DNA of 64,000 bases. It comes from Phycomyces nitens. Taxonomy: Eukaryota > Mucoromycota > Mucoromycetes > Mucorales > Phycomycetaceae. Location: NCBI GenBank assembly GCA_022702545.1, contig JAHRBC010000001.1, positions 9,858,001 to 9,922,000 on the forward strand, read 5' to 3'. The notes beneath the pieces are model-generated. The model was given only the letters and a program-made list of their open reading frames with translations. It was not told the origin of the DNA and ran no database searches. Shown one piece after another: positions 23,450-34,280 of the stretch. Made by a program: the position numbers and the translations under genes. Within the stretch, counting starts at the first letter, position 1. Every line of letters begins with the position of its first letter.

Positions 23450-24280
23450 TGTCTAAAGAATATTAAAATAGTCAGTGTCAATTATATTATACTGTGTCTG
23501 GATTTAATATAAATGATATTCTTTACTTGTAACTAAAAAGATAATAAGATGATGAGAACACAAAAGAGTGAGAAAGAACAAGTCAATTATACGAAAAGCA
23601 TATTATATATTAATAGCCATATACATGGCTGTATCCAAAAAGACTTCTTGTAGACTATCAGAGTTGATATCGGCAATCAAAATTGTTCTTTATTAATTAA
23701 CTAGTGAGTTGGTCTCTTTGGATAAAGAAAAAGACTTTGTAAAATCGGTTTTTATATATATATACTTTGGGTTTATTCTATAACACAATTAATATTACTA
23801 TTCATTTAGCTTTAAATCTATTTGTCTATATATTTTATTCTGTTTACATTATACAGGCTCTTTAACAATAAACATTATCCATCTATCCCGAAAACCTTAT
23901 TCTTTGAACCAAATGATTCTTGATAGTGTTGATTACACAGCTTTTTTTTCACATTGATTCTACGCCTTTATTGTAAGCCCAAGAAAATAATAAACAGCAG
24001 ACTGAAACCTAGCAAAGCATATTAATCGCTCAAGATATATTTTGGATTCCATCCATTACACCTATTCTGTCTCTATTTCAAATTCGATGTGGGCCCTTGT
24101 AATTAATCTCTCTTTTTCCCTATATCCGCGCCAATTTACTTTTCTCTTTACACTCCCATAAACACAGGCTGATTCCGATGCATCCTTTCCACATTGCCCA
24201 TCCAGGTTAACAATCATCAGTTAAACTCTCTGTAATCTTATAATTTATTCTGACTCTCTCTCTTTCTATCAATCTTATAG

Positions 24281-24696
24281 ACCTCTTTGACTCACACATC
24301 TCATTATATTATACTGTCATCGGGACCATGGTAAAAAGTCTTTTCAAATCAAAATTTTCCTTATCTGACTTTGTTTACTCTGCAATAGACCACCCCTGCC
24401 ATTCACTCCATCTGCCTCTTCCATAATCTATGGCTGCTATCATGATGGTAATGCCGTTTCTTGTTCTTTATACTTTTCTATAATATTATTTCCGTTTGCT
24501 CTTTTTATCTTATAGCCCTATTCCACCCGCATGGCCTATTATATAGCACCATCATCAGTGCCCAGGTAAAAAAAAACTTTTTTGTGTCAAAAAAAAATAA
24601 TTTTCTTTTCTAACGTTGCTTATTCTAATTTAGGCTATCACCATCACTGTCCACCCCATCTGCCTCTCTCATCATCTACGACTGGTTATCATAATG
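24281..24696 (+). other. Micro-exon block of T4: two copies of an X-Y exon pair
   Basis: Four pieces with AG|...|GT borders: 24281-24330 (X1, 50 nt), 24389-24447 (Y1, 59 nt), 24516-24565 (X2, 50 nt) and 24634-24696 (Y2, 63 nt). X1 resembles X2 and Y1 resembles Y2, and the introns between are pyrimidine-rich before each AG. The block lies upstream of gene A4 and is read away from it, as in T5 and T7. It is cut short by the Harbinger insertion at 24750. Whether it encodes protein is not settled. Confidence 0.55.
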
Positions 24697-25020
24697 GTAA
24701 TGCCGTTTCTTGGCCTTTATTCTTTTCCATAATATTATTCTGGCTATTAGAGACAATTTTAAATTTGCTCTAAAACTCATTACCAAAAAAAGAATTTTTT
24801 TACAAGGACTGTTTTACATTTTAAACCCAGAGACACCTTATGCAAATGACACGTTTTGCAGGATATCATCCTAAAGGAAACGAAATGAACACACATAATA
24901 TATTGATATTATTATCATTTATAAATCTCTTGCCTTTCTATATTATTATTATTATTATTACACTTACCAATATTCTTCAAATCTCATAAAATGAACAACT
25001 TTTTTTGAAAACGAACAACA

Positions 25021-26153
25021 TCAGATGGTGATTATACTTCACAAGAGGAGCAAAGTGATTCCTCCAGAAGAGCCCCTAGAACCATGTACACGAGACTAAA
25101 CCTGAACGCTCTTGGTGATGGTGCTTGTACATACCTTTTCCGTTTCACTTTGGATGAAATTGAGACAATCACCACTGCACTTGGGCTGCCTGAAATATGC
25201 CACTTTTTGAGCATACAAGTTTGCAAAAACTATGGGTTTGCCATGTTGCTGAATCGTTACAGCTTTCCCAGACGTGTGGGTGATATGTCTATACTTTTTG
25301 GGATGAGTCCGACGAACGTGTCTGTTGTCTGCAGAGGGATGGAGAGCCATGTTTTCAAACAAATAAAGTGGGGCATCCAATTCAACGCCAAGCAGTTCAG
25401 TCCAGAGAACTTGAAGAAGTTTGCCAAGGCCATGCATGACAAAGGTGCCGCATTCCCAAATGTCGTTGGGTTCATTGACGGTACAATGCAAGCAGTATCT
25501 TGCCCAAGCCACAGTTAAGAAGACCAAAAGGCTTTGTGCAATGGCTGGAAGCATCTTCATGCTTTGAAGTTCCAGTCGATTGTTACTCCAGATGGGATAA
25601 CCAGCAGCATAATTGGTCCCTATGCTGGCTCAAGACATGACCAGAGTGTGTATTTCTCTTCAAGGACTGAACAAAGAATTGAGAGATACCTGGATATCCC
25701 ATCTGGTTATGGGTACCCTTATGTGTTGTATGGCGACTCTGGATATATGTCGTCCAAATGTTTGTTCTCGCCACTTGGAGTTGTAAGACTTACTGGTAAA
25801 GTAACACAAGCTGGTGGGAAACTATAAACAGTGTATTACTTATGTGTAATAGAGGATGACAAGTTGATAAACAAGAGCATGTCAAAAATGAGAATAGCTG
25901 TGGAGTGGGAGTTTGCCAAAGTGGAGAAGTACTTCAAGTATTGCAAGTACAAGTATGCAATGAAGACGGGGAGAATGAACCTGGAGTTGTCTACATTCTC
26001 TCAACTGTTTTCAAAAACATGTTGCATTGTGTGCACTGTGGTGGATCATCCACCAATGTATACTTTGGGTTGGAGCCGCCGACAATTGAAGAGTATATCT
26101 CTGGGTTAAGAAGAGATAAGATTGATGGAGAAGATGAAGATTATATAATCTAA
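25021..26153 (+). pseudogene. Harbinger-type DDE transposase with two stops and a frameshift
   Basis: The reading frame is open from 25009; 25021 onwards reads SDGDYTSQEEQ and continues into FRFTLDEIETITTALGLPE. Catalytic acids are visible in order: VGFIDGTMQAVSCP (D1), LYGDSGYMSS (D2) and VEWEFAKVEKYF (E). A TAA at 25516-25518 (probably from CAA, Gln) and a TAA at 25828-25830 interrupt the frame, and a one-base shift near 25985 moves the C-terminus (YILSTVFKNMLHC) into another frame. The family needs a Myb-like partner, which is encoded just downstream on the other strand. Inactive. Confidence 0.85.
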
Positions 26154-26183
26154 TAAAAACAAAAGAAAATCTTATAATATTAT

Positions 26184-26576
26184 TTATTTAATTTTGTTCA
26201 CTAACTGTTCCAACAGCTTCTCAATGTTGGTGAGCCGGCTTTCCATGTTGGTAAACCGACTTTCCATGTTGTTGAGCCGCTCCTCTTGGCTGGTGCTAAG
26301 GGACCCAGTGTCCCCTCCATTCTGGTAATCACCAGAGGTTGCTTCTGTCTCCACCAGGACTTCTGTCTCTTGAAAACTGCCAGAACCACTGGCAGATTTC
26401 TCAACTGGAGGGGAAAGGGTCCTAGGCTCATTGTTCCTGGCGTTTGCCTCCTTGTCCACATGCCGGCAATCACGTATTTCTTTCCAGATATTCTTTTTGT
26501 GATTCCCAAATGATCTGGCCAAGGCTCTTATGGACCGCTCCATATTTGCCTTATGGTAATTTCTCTTGAGAACCTT
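26184..26576 (-). pseudogene. Harbinger companion (Myb/SANT-like) gene, 5' end lost
   Basis: About 130 codons remain. The upstream part (KANMERSIRALARSFGNHKKNIWKEI) looks like the end of a trihelix/SANT-like DNA-binding domain; the C-terminus is a heptad-repeat coiled coil (MESRFTNMESRLTNIEKLLEQL). The coding sequence begins exactly at the S1 terminus, so the N-terminus was removed by that insertion or by the later rearrangement. Assignment rests on position next to the DDE gene and on the general Harbinger two-gene plan. Confidence 0.6.
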
Positions 26577-26589
26577 CACTACGGCTAAG

Positions 26590-27110
26590 AAATCGGCAGT
26601 TATCTACCGTTTTGGTCACATAACTACCGTTTTTTTGGTGGGGCAAAACGGTGGATATGACCCTGTATAAGGCGAATTTGGTAGTAGCTACCGTTTTTAT
26701 AGTGGCGAAAATCGGCAGATAACTACCGTTTTGGTCACATAACTACCGTTTTTCTTCACTAAAAAAACGGTAGTTATCTGCCGTTTTGGTAACATTGCTA
26801 CCGTTTGTTTGGTGGGGCAAAACGGTGGATATGACCCTGTGTAAGGCGAGTTTGGTAGTAGCTACCGTTTTTTGCTAATAAAAAATCGGCAGATAACTAC
26901 CGTTTTGGTAACATAACTACTGTTTTTCTTCACTAAAAATACGGTAGATATCTGCCGTTTTGGTAACATTGCTACCGTTTGTTTGGTGGGGCAAAACGGT
27001 GGATATGACCCTGTGTAAGGCGAGTTTGGTAGTAGCTACCGTTTTTGCTAATAAAAAAACGGCAGATAACTACCGTTTTGGTAACATAACTACCGTTTTT
27101 TATCCAACCA
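26590..27110. repeat. Subterminal tandem repeat of S1, period 174 bp
   Basis: The landmark GGTGGGGCAAAACGG recurs at 26637, 26811 and 26985, exactly 174 bp apart. Each unit contains several copies of ACGGTAG / CTACCGT in both orientations. Such clusters next to the tips are typical transposase or TnpA binding regions in CACTA elements. Confidence 0.9.
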
Positions 27111-28058
27111 AAAATGCTTCCGTTATACACTATAACCTCTCTTTTATAGTACTCTATTTGATAATGGGTTCTGCTATTCTTTTACGACCATTCTTTTGAA
27201 AGAATGGTTTATTCTTTATTATAGAATGTCTTGATTTAATTCATACCGTATTTTGCGCACAATTATTATAGAAAAATACTTAAAACTAATGCTATTTAAT
27301 ATTATAAAACATATATAGTACAAACCTTTGTTATAAGCTATACACGCATGATAATACTACGTTGATATACATTAGATGATCCTTAACATTCATTAATTGC
27401 TAAAAATTCATTGTGGTCAGAAAAAAAACAATTATATAAACCTAGTACATTATTTTGTACTGCTTACAAGTATATATTATACTTGTCAATTACTATACCA
27501 TGCCTCTTGTATTGAATGATTATACTGAAAGGGATCTCCAGATATAAACACCATATGTAATAGGAGGTGAATAGGATATGCGCGGTAAAATTAGTTGAAG
27601 AAGAATATAATTATTAGACAATCGTCTTACCATAGAAAATCAACTTTGGCATATTCAAATCATATGATTCAAGACTGATTCGAATCTCATTGTAGCAAAC
27701 AGAGTAATCAGCTCATTAGAAAAGAAAAGTGTATATCTTACAGAGATTGCCAAGTGTAAAAAGGACAAACCGTATTGTAATATAGCCGTAAAAGTTTTCG
27801 CTCTTTTGTTTCTGGGGGAAAAAGAGCGAGCTGCATTTCATTCCTAAATCAAAGGTAATCGAGCTAAAGATGGTTCAATCGGGATGTCAATCCGGTGTTT
27901 ATAACCGTGCCGATCTTACATGAAGGAGGCTCATTTGGTTTTATTTCAAAGAGTCAATACAAAGACAAGACAAGAGAAGCAAAAAAAAGAAAAAAAGCAC
28001 ACTAAGCATATGCTAAAAAATGCAACGGGGCCAATAAGAGTCGGCTAAACAAAAAATC
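27111..28058. other. S1 left arm between subterminal repeats and gene P
   Basis: AT-rich, no reading frame or RNA gene that I can support. It forms the 3' flank of gene P. A poly(A)-type region with A-runs follows the P stop codon near 28000. Confidence 0.4.
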
Positions 28059-28787
28059 TTAAACCCTTGTTCTCTTTCTCTTTCGTACTGGCTCAACACT
28101 TGGCCTTGGTGGTGTAGAGCTATATCAAACAGTAGAAATATTATGTTAGCATTGGATTAGCAACAGATGAGCAACAACAAAAACAACTTACAGCACATCT
28201 GCCATGATCGGTGATTCAGCACCATCGTCAGTCTGACCTGCCTCATCTGATATAGAAGAAGTGCTTGCTCCGTCCTGTTATAGCATAATAAAAATATCGT
28301 GTTAATTATAAATTATTCAAACGGTTGTTAATTAATAAACTTGCCTGGCTGTTGTCTACCATTCTTCTCTTGTGAGTTTGGCTGTCGCTTTTGAAGGTGT
28401 CACGAAGAAGATTCTTCGCACACCACATTCTTTTGCACTTAAAGATGTCAAGGCCACTGTCCTTGGCAAGTTTTTCCAGATGCATCATATAATATTCCCT
28501 TTGATGCTCTGGAATACCTCTCCATTCTTTCTTAATTGCCGGATACACTGGAAAAATGGGCTGGATTACTAGTGCACCAAGAGTACTTGAAGGTGTAGGA
28601 AATATAGGCCTTTTTTTCAACTCAGAAGATTTTTTTTATTCAAATAAAAAAAGACTTTTTAACAGATCCTATTGGTTCGGGCAAACAAGTAAAATACAAT
28701 AGTTTTTTTTTGTCTATAAATTGACAGCAAATAAAACATATGAAGCACTTGTTTCCTTTTTTATCTTACAATCGAATCACACAAAAT

Positions 28788-31700
28788 ATGTCTTCTGCTT
28801 CCCAAAACAACACTGCCTGTTACTGTAACAAATGCAATGGTAACCAAGAAGGGTTCTCTATGGTATCCAGACGCAATTATCAGCGTCATGCCAAAAGAGC
28901 AAGAATTGAAGAGGCTGGACGAACTGAGAGTAGTATGTATTAATTTTATATTTACTGCGCAATAATAACCATTATTCTTTAATTGAACCTCAGGCACACA
29001 AAGTGTCATTATGGATGTTGATGTTGAGGGTAAAAAATATTTATTTGAAAACCAGTTTAAGGGCAATAAACTAATCTATTCCATATTTGTAGCAATCCCG
29101 ATGTTTGAATCTGAATCCATGGAAACAATGGGCGGTCAGGCCAACCTACCTTTTTTGGATTCCGTCCCGATGTCTGACGATGATTTGGTTGACAATGAGG
29201 TCAATTGCGATGACACCGAGATTGTCAATGACAGCAACAATGGCGACAATGTGGAGAGTGATGTCGAGGAGATTGATGTTGAGGAGTTCAACGGCGAAGG
29301 TCAGTATTGAATAACTATCATAAAGAAGCATGCCAAAATTGAGTGTTAATAATTTTCCTTTTTAAAACAGAACCCTTTGGTGCTCCTGGTATGCCCGAAA
29401 ATCCAGTGCACAGGGCCATTGCCATTTTCGTTGTTCTTTTTGCATCCCGTTATGCAGTCAACAAGGGCGCCGTTGTATTGATCCAGTTTGTCAATGAGCT
29501 CTTGACAGTCTACGGACAAGACTTTCAGCTCCCAACAAGTCTTGCTGGTCTTCAGAAGATGACGGGTTTTAGTGATATCACCAAAGATATCAAACGATTC
29601 GTGTCATGTCCAGATTGTCATCAAATATACGAAGAATCTATTTCCGTTCCCCCTCTCTGCAGCTCTGTGAAAATAGGCGCAAATATAACTTGTAACTGTG
29701 AGCTGACAAAGAAGTCGACGTCTGGTGCCATGGTGCCAAAGAAAATCTTTGTGTATCAGTCCATCAAAGATGCACTCAAGGTTCTCTTTCTTCGTCCTGG
29801 TTTCGAGCAGAAGATCGGCGTCTGGAACGACGAGCTGAAGGTGACAGACACCATGTGCAACATTTACGATGGCAAGATGTGGAAGGAGTTGAAAGACAGT
29901 GATGGTCTTTCATTTGTTGCCCGCCCTCGTTCTCTTCTGTTGACTCTAAACATCGACTGGTTTCAGCCGTTCGATGGTGTAACACACTCCTCTGGTGCTA
30001 TATATTTGGCAATCAACAACTTGCCCAGAGATGAAAGATTCAAACCAGAGAACGTCGTCTTGGTTGGGTTAATGCCTGGACCAAAGGAACCCAAATCTTA
30101 TGAGATCAACAACTATCTCAAGCCGTTGGTGGATGACCTTGAGCAGTTGTACATTGGAATGACGATTCCAACCTTTGAATGTGGATCTGGAACAACTGTC
30201 CGTGCTGCGCTCCTTATGGTGGCATGTGATATTCCAGCAGCCAGAAAAACAAGCGGATTTACGTCCCACAATAGCACTAACGCCTGCTACAAATGCAGCC
30301 GTCAATTCAGTCGTCTTGCTGGGACAAGCAGTGTGGATTTCCGTGGTTTCGACTATTCGCAGTGGTCTATTCGTAATGGTGTGGAAAACAGGGTGCATGC
30401 TGAGGAGTGGAAGAGTGCAAGTACGCCCTCAGAAAGGCATCAGCTGGAGGTCGAAAATGGTGTTCGATGGTCGCAGTTGCATCGCCTTGGATACTTTGAT
30501 CTAGTACGTGGAACGATCATTGATCCCATGCACAACTTATTCTTGGGTACGGCGAAGAGGATGGTGGACAAGTGGATCGCTGGTGGCGATATTAATAATG
30601 GACAACTTAATGACATGGAGCAAATCGCCAAGACAATGATCCTGCCAGCTTCATACACTTCATTAACAGCGAAAATTGGAAAGGGATTTTCATTTATGAA
30701 AGCTGACGAATGGAAGTCCTGGGTGCTGGTGTACTCTCCCGTCTTGTTGAAAGATGTTCTCAATGATGACAAGTTCAGAAACTGGATGGACTTTGTCGAT
30801 GCCTGCCGTCTCCTTGTAAAGCCATCCCTATCATTTGAAGAACTTGACGATGCCCATGACTACCTTGAAAAATTCTGTCAAAAGTGCGAGCGTCTTTACC
30901 CTCCTAGTGTCCTCACCTGCAATATGCATCTGCACCTCCATCTTCGCGAGACCATTCGTGATTTTGGACCAGTGTATGGCTATTGGCTCTTTGGGTTCGA
31001 GCGATACAACGGTTTGCTAAAGAACGTGAGCACTAACAGAAAGGATAGTTTTGAGGCAACTTACATGAGGAATTTCGTAGAAGAAGCATACAAGGCCGAT
31101 TATGTGCAAGCAGTCCTTGGATACTCCAGTAAGATCCCATTCTCTTCTGTCTTTGCCAAGCTCGTATCTACACCCACACTTCCAGCCACAACTTCGCCAA
31201 TCAATCATCCTCAGTTCAACTTGCAAGATTTTGTAAATGCTTCTCTGACCACAATGGATTCTGCAAAGGGTAACGAGCCTCTTCCTCCTTCGGCTTTTCC
31301 TCTGCAAGTTGGAATGAAAACATTAATTGGTGATATCGATTATCCACATTTGCTGGATTATTATAAGCATGCTTATGACCTTCCCAGTCTTACCAGCTAT
31401 CAGCACGCCTTCTCCCCGTTTTCCTTTGTTGATAACGAGATCACAAAGTTGAAGTCCATCAACTTACTTGGCCAAGTATATCGCGGTTCAAACAGACAAG
31501 GAAATGGAGGGTCGTTTATACAAGCACTGTTTGTTGGCAGCAATGAGGACGTTGTAAATGCATATACAGGCCAGATTCAGTATCTCTTTACACACAAGTT
31601 CGTGCCACCACCAGTTGATGATCTCCACCCGACTCGCATGGTTCATGACAATCAACATGTTTTCGCATTTGTTAAATGGTTTGTCACAACCTGTGATAGA

Positions 31701-31874
31701 ACGCGAGAGAATGAAGGTGTTGAGGTGTATCTCCCAAGGCATTCTCCAGATGACTTGAACAGTATTCTTCCAGTGCATAGGATTTTGTTAGAAGTTGCCA
31801 TTGGACAGCAAATCACTCGAACTAATAGGAAAACAATGCTCGTCATCCCTCTTCCCAAAAAAATCTGCGCCTAA
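28788..31874 (+). CDS. Gene B5, intact Tnp2-like transposase of T5 (four exons)
   Basis: Exons 28788-28932, 28994-29029, 29093-29299 and 29371-31874 join to 963 aa with consistent phases. Exon 1 has the finger CYCNKCNGN...RNYQRHAKRARIE; exon 3 is an acidic linker; exon 4 starts MPENPVHRAIAIFVVLFASRY, has CPDCHQIYEES, NIDWFQPFDGVTHS, GLMPGPKEPKSYEIN, ACDIPAARKTSGFTSHNS with a Cys pair, IDPMHNLFLGTAKRMVDKW, CNMHLHLHLRETIRDFG and GYWLFGFERYNGLLK. These are hallmarks of tnp2-type (CACTA/CMC, Plavaka-like) transposases, which cut at the element tips and use a DDE-type centre; I could not assign the three acids with certainty. The start is set by the ATG about 240 bp inside the tip, as in T7. The gene converges on A5. 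Confidence 0.9.
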
Positions 31875-32003
31875 TATAAAATAAAAAATATCTTCTTCTT
31901 TTAAAGATAACCAAAATTAAGGCACCAAAAAATATACTTTATATATATTGACGGTATTACGTTCTTGGGGAAGTGGGTGAGAAAATATAAACAACAACTT
32001 TAT

Positions 32004-33175
32004 TTATACATCGTTTCTAAAAGCCCACTGTGGGAGGCGGGAAACCACGTCATTTGGGGCCGCTGAGTTTGACACACTCTTAAAAACCCGAGGCAAGAAT
32101 TGATGGGAATGCAAACCCATTCCATCAAGGACATGAGAGTCAACAATAGTGATGAGTCTATTAAACTGAAATACAAGTATTAATATTTTATATAACAATT
32201 CAGACACGTAACCCAGTTATTGCCTTATTATTATTTACCTCATCACTTCTCCATCCTGGGCGAACAGTACGGATGACACGTTTGGTACCACTTTCAGATG
32301 TCTCTATGTCAGATTCACCCTCGGACATTGCCTCCTTTATTATCATGTTGGCACAATCTTTGCCCATCATCTCATTGATTGTGTCCTCATTGTCAAGGTA
32401 AGCATTCAAGCGCCGAGAAAGGCTCTAAAATTCTCAGTTAATACTGCTTCTTTGATATTAAATATTTATTAGTTATTTAAAGTATATCTTACCTCGCCTG
32501 CACGGTTTGCCCTTCTTGAACGAGTGTTCACGGCAGCTTTCTCCGAAGAAGACTTCTTGTCTCTGGAACTTTGGCTCCTGAAGTTGGTGTGAAGATTCTT
32601 GTACAGATCACTTCTCCTCATTCCCTTGCTCTCAAACTTGGGCTCCAAGTAGTTGAGGATCCTAACAACTAACTCCTTGTTTGGACTTTGGTTGAAAGGA
32701 ACGTTTGTATTCCACTTTGGCTTATTATTGTTTGCCAACATCTCTGCAGCTATTCTCGACGAAAACTTTGGCTTCCACATAAATTTGCGAATTGCCGTCT
32801 GACACAGTATATGAGATAATGAATTGATAACATACTATATAATTTGCTACTTACATAGACATCGTTGTTTGTCTGCTTGGTTGGCACAACTGGTAGAAGA
32901 GCAACAGGTGCAACAGGAATGGCAGGAGAGTTGACAAGAGCAGTGTTATGGGCACTACCCAATGCACCAATTGCTCTAATGGCTGAAGCATTACCAGCCA
33001 CAACAACGTTGAGTTGAGCCTTTACAGACCCCACTTGCACTTCGACGTTTGTCATTTTGCCTTCCATCTCGGAAAGCTTTGCCATAATCTGTTCCATGTC
33101 AGGAGCAGGAGCAGGAGCAGGAGCAGGACCAGCAGGAGTGGGACGAGGAGCAATTGTTCTTCTTTGGTTAACCAT
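32004..33175 (-). CDS. Gene A5, intact companion protein of T5 (four exons)
   Basis: Minus-strand exons 33175-32855, 32798-32493, 32424-32239 and 32165-32004 join to 324 aa. MVNQRRTIAPRP start, an Ala/Pro repeat, a short coiled coil (MAKLSEMEGKMTNVEVQ), the 306-bp core exon (FMWKPKFSSR, NNNKPKWNTNVPF, RRSDLYKNLHTNFRSQ), a Lys/Ser-rich basic stretch, the acidic EAMSEGESDIETSES and PGWRSDEV, and the tail LPQWAFRNDV. No known fold is recognised. Stops of A5 and B5 lie about 130 bp apart. Inferred to be the accessory DNA-binding factor of the element. Confidence 0.85.
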
Positions 33176-33402
33176 TTTCTAGAATATGGTAAAGTATATT
33201 TCGATTATAATTATTAGTTTTTGTTCAATTGAAATAAAAATAAATACCATATACATACAAAAACTGTTTGGGTGAGTGAGTGAGTAAGTGTGTGTGTGTG
33301 TGTGTGTGTAAAGGTAAGAGAGGTTGAATATCAAAAAGGTCATTATATATAGGCATTTTGAATGACTATAAAGATGTTCCTCTATTGTCTTGAAGCACTG
33401 AG

Positions 33403-34280
33403 ATGCAAATCGGCCTTGATATTGTTTTTGGGCTCAATCCATCATGCTTTCCGCAGCATGCTTCAAAGGTGAAAATTTTTTCAGACTCTCTCCTTTTTTT
33501 TTGGTTCCCTTTATTTTTCCTTTTCCTTGCTTTTTTGATATTGGCGCCTTTCTCTGGTAAGACATTTTTTATACCTCTTTATACACACAAATTAATCTCT
33601 TTTTCATAGATGTGCGCTCCCATTGCAACTCATCCTTTCCACAATGGCCATCTAGACAAATACTCACTGGCCGCATTCACTGGTATCATCATCTTGATAA
33701 AAATTATTTTCACTTTCTCTCTTAGATTGGCCAAACAACTTATGTAAGGATGTCATCGGCACCAGGTAAAAAATTTTCTTTCAATCATACTTGTTCCCTC
33801 TCTGACTCTATTCCATTGTAGACTGCCCTTTCTATTCACGCCATCGGCCTCCTCCATCATTCGTGATTGTAATCATAAAGGTAATATTCTTTATAAATCT
33901 CTTTTGCTTATCCAAAATATTATTCAGACTATTTATTAATAATTATTATTATGTGCTTTATAGACTCACTTGGTCTTCCTTTGCACACCATACCCCCTAC
34001 TTTGATAACCCATTCGGCTCCTGGTATGTAAATTAAATATATCATCACTCTGTTCACCCATATTAATTTTTATTCCCTTTTTTATAGTAAAACCCGCCAC
34101 ACAGCCCATCCAGCCTTAAAATTCAAGTCCCCTTTGCGCACTCTTGCCCATCTCTTGCAATGTAAGTATCTTTTGACACACAAAAATTTTCTCTTTGTAC
34201 CCCATATCAATAACACTTCTTTATCTTTTACAGAACACTCCCGCAGCCCAAAAAATCACTGGATATTCATATTTTTGCAG
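33403..34280 (+). other. Micro-exon block of T5 (third transcription unit, coding status open)
   Basis: Exon-like pieces with AG|GT borders: 33610-33682, 33726-33765, 33822-33880, 33964-34023, 34088-34161 and 34234-34280, preceded by a possible first exon starting ATG at 33403. Joining from the ATG at 33610 gives an open frame through four pieces that ends at a TAA in the 34088-34161 piece; the T2 copy has TAC there and stays open. It lies upstream of A5 and is read away from it. T4 and T7 have the same arrangement but with the X-Y pair duplicated. Confidence 0.5.

Larger units (their letters stand above)
18248..24749. mobile_element. Transposon T4, left and middle part
   Basis: Starts CACTGGAAAAACGGCCC at 18248 inside gene B3 and carries B4 (+), A4 (-) and the micro-exon arm read to the right. 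It is interrupted by a solo LTR at 18714-19331 and, at 24750, by a Harbinger element. The probable right end is 39540-40071 plus 45546-45655, because that DNA supplies the missing last micro-exon and a matching terminus, after removal of the insertions between. Confidence 0.8.
24750..26576. mobile_element. Harbinger (PIF) element, right end lost
   Basis: The left tip GAGACAATTTTAAATTTGCTC follows TTA at 24747-24749, the classic 3-bp Harbinger target, and breaks the T4 intron at the point where T7 continues normally. It contains a DDE transposase (+) and a convergent Myb/SANT-like companion gene (-). The right end is replaced by the S1 terminus at 26577, inside the companion gene. Confidence 0.75.
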
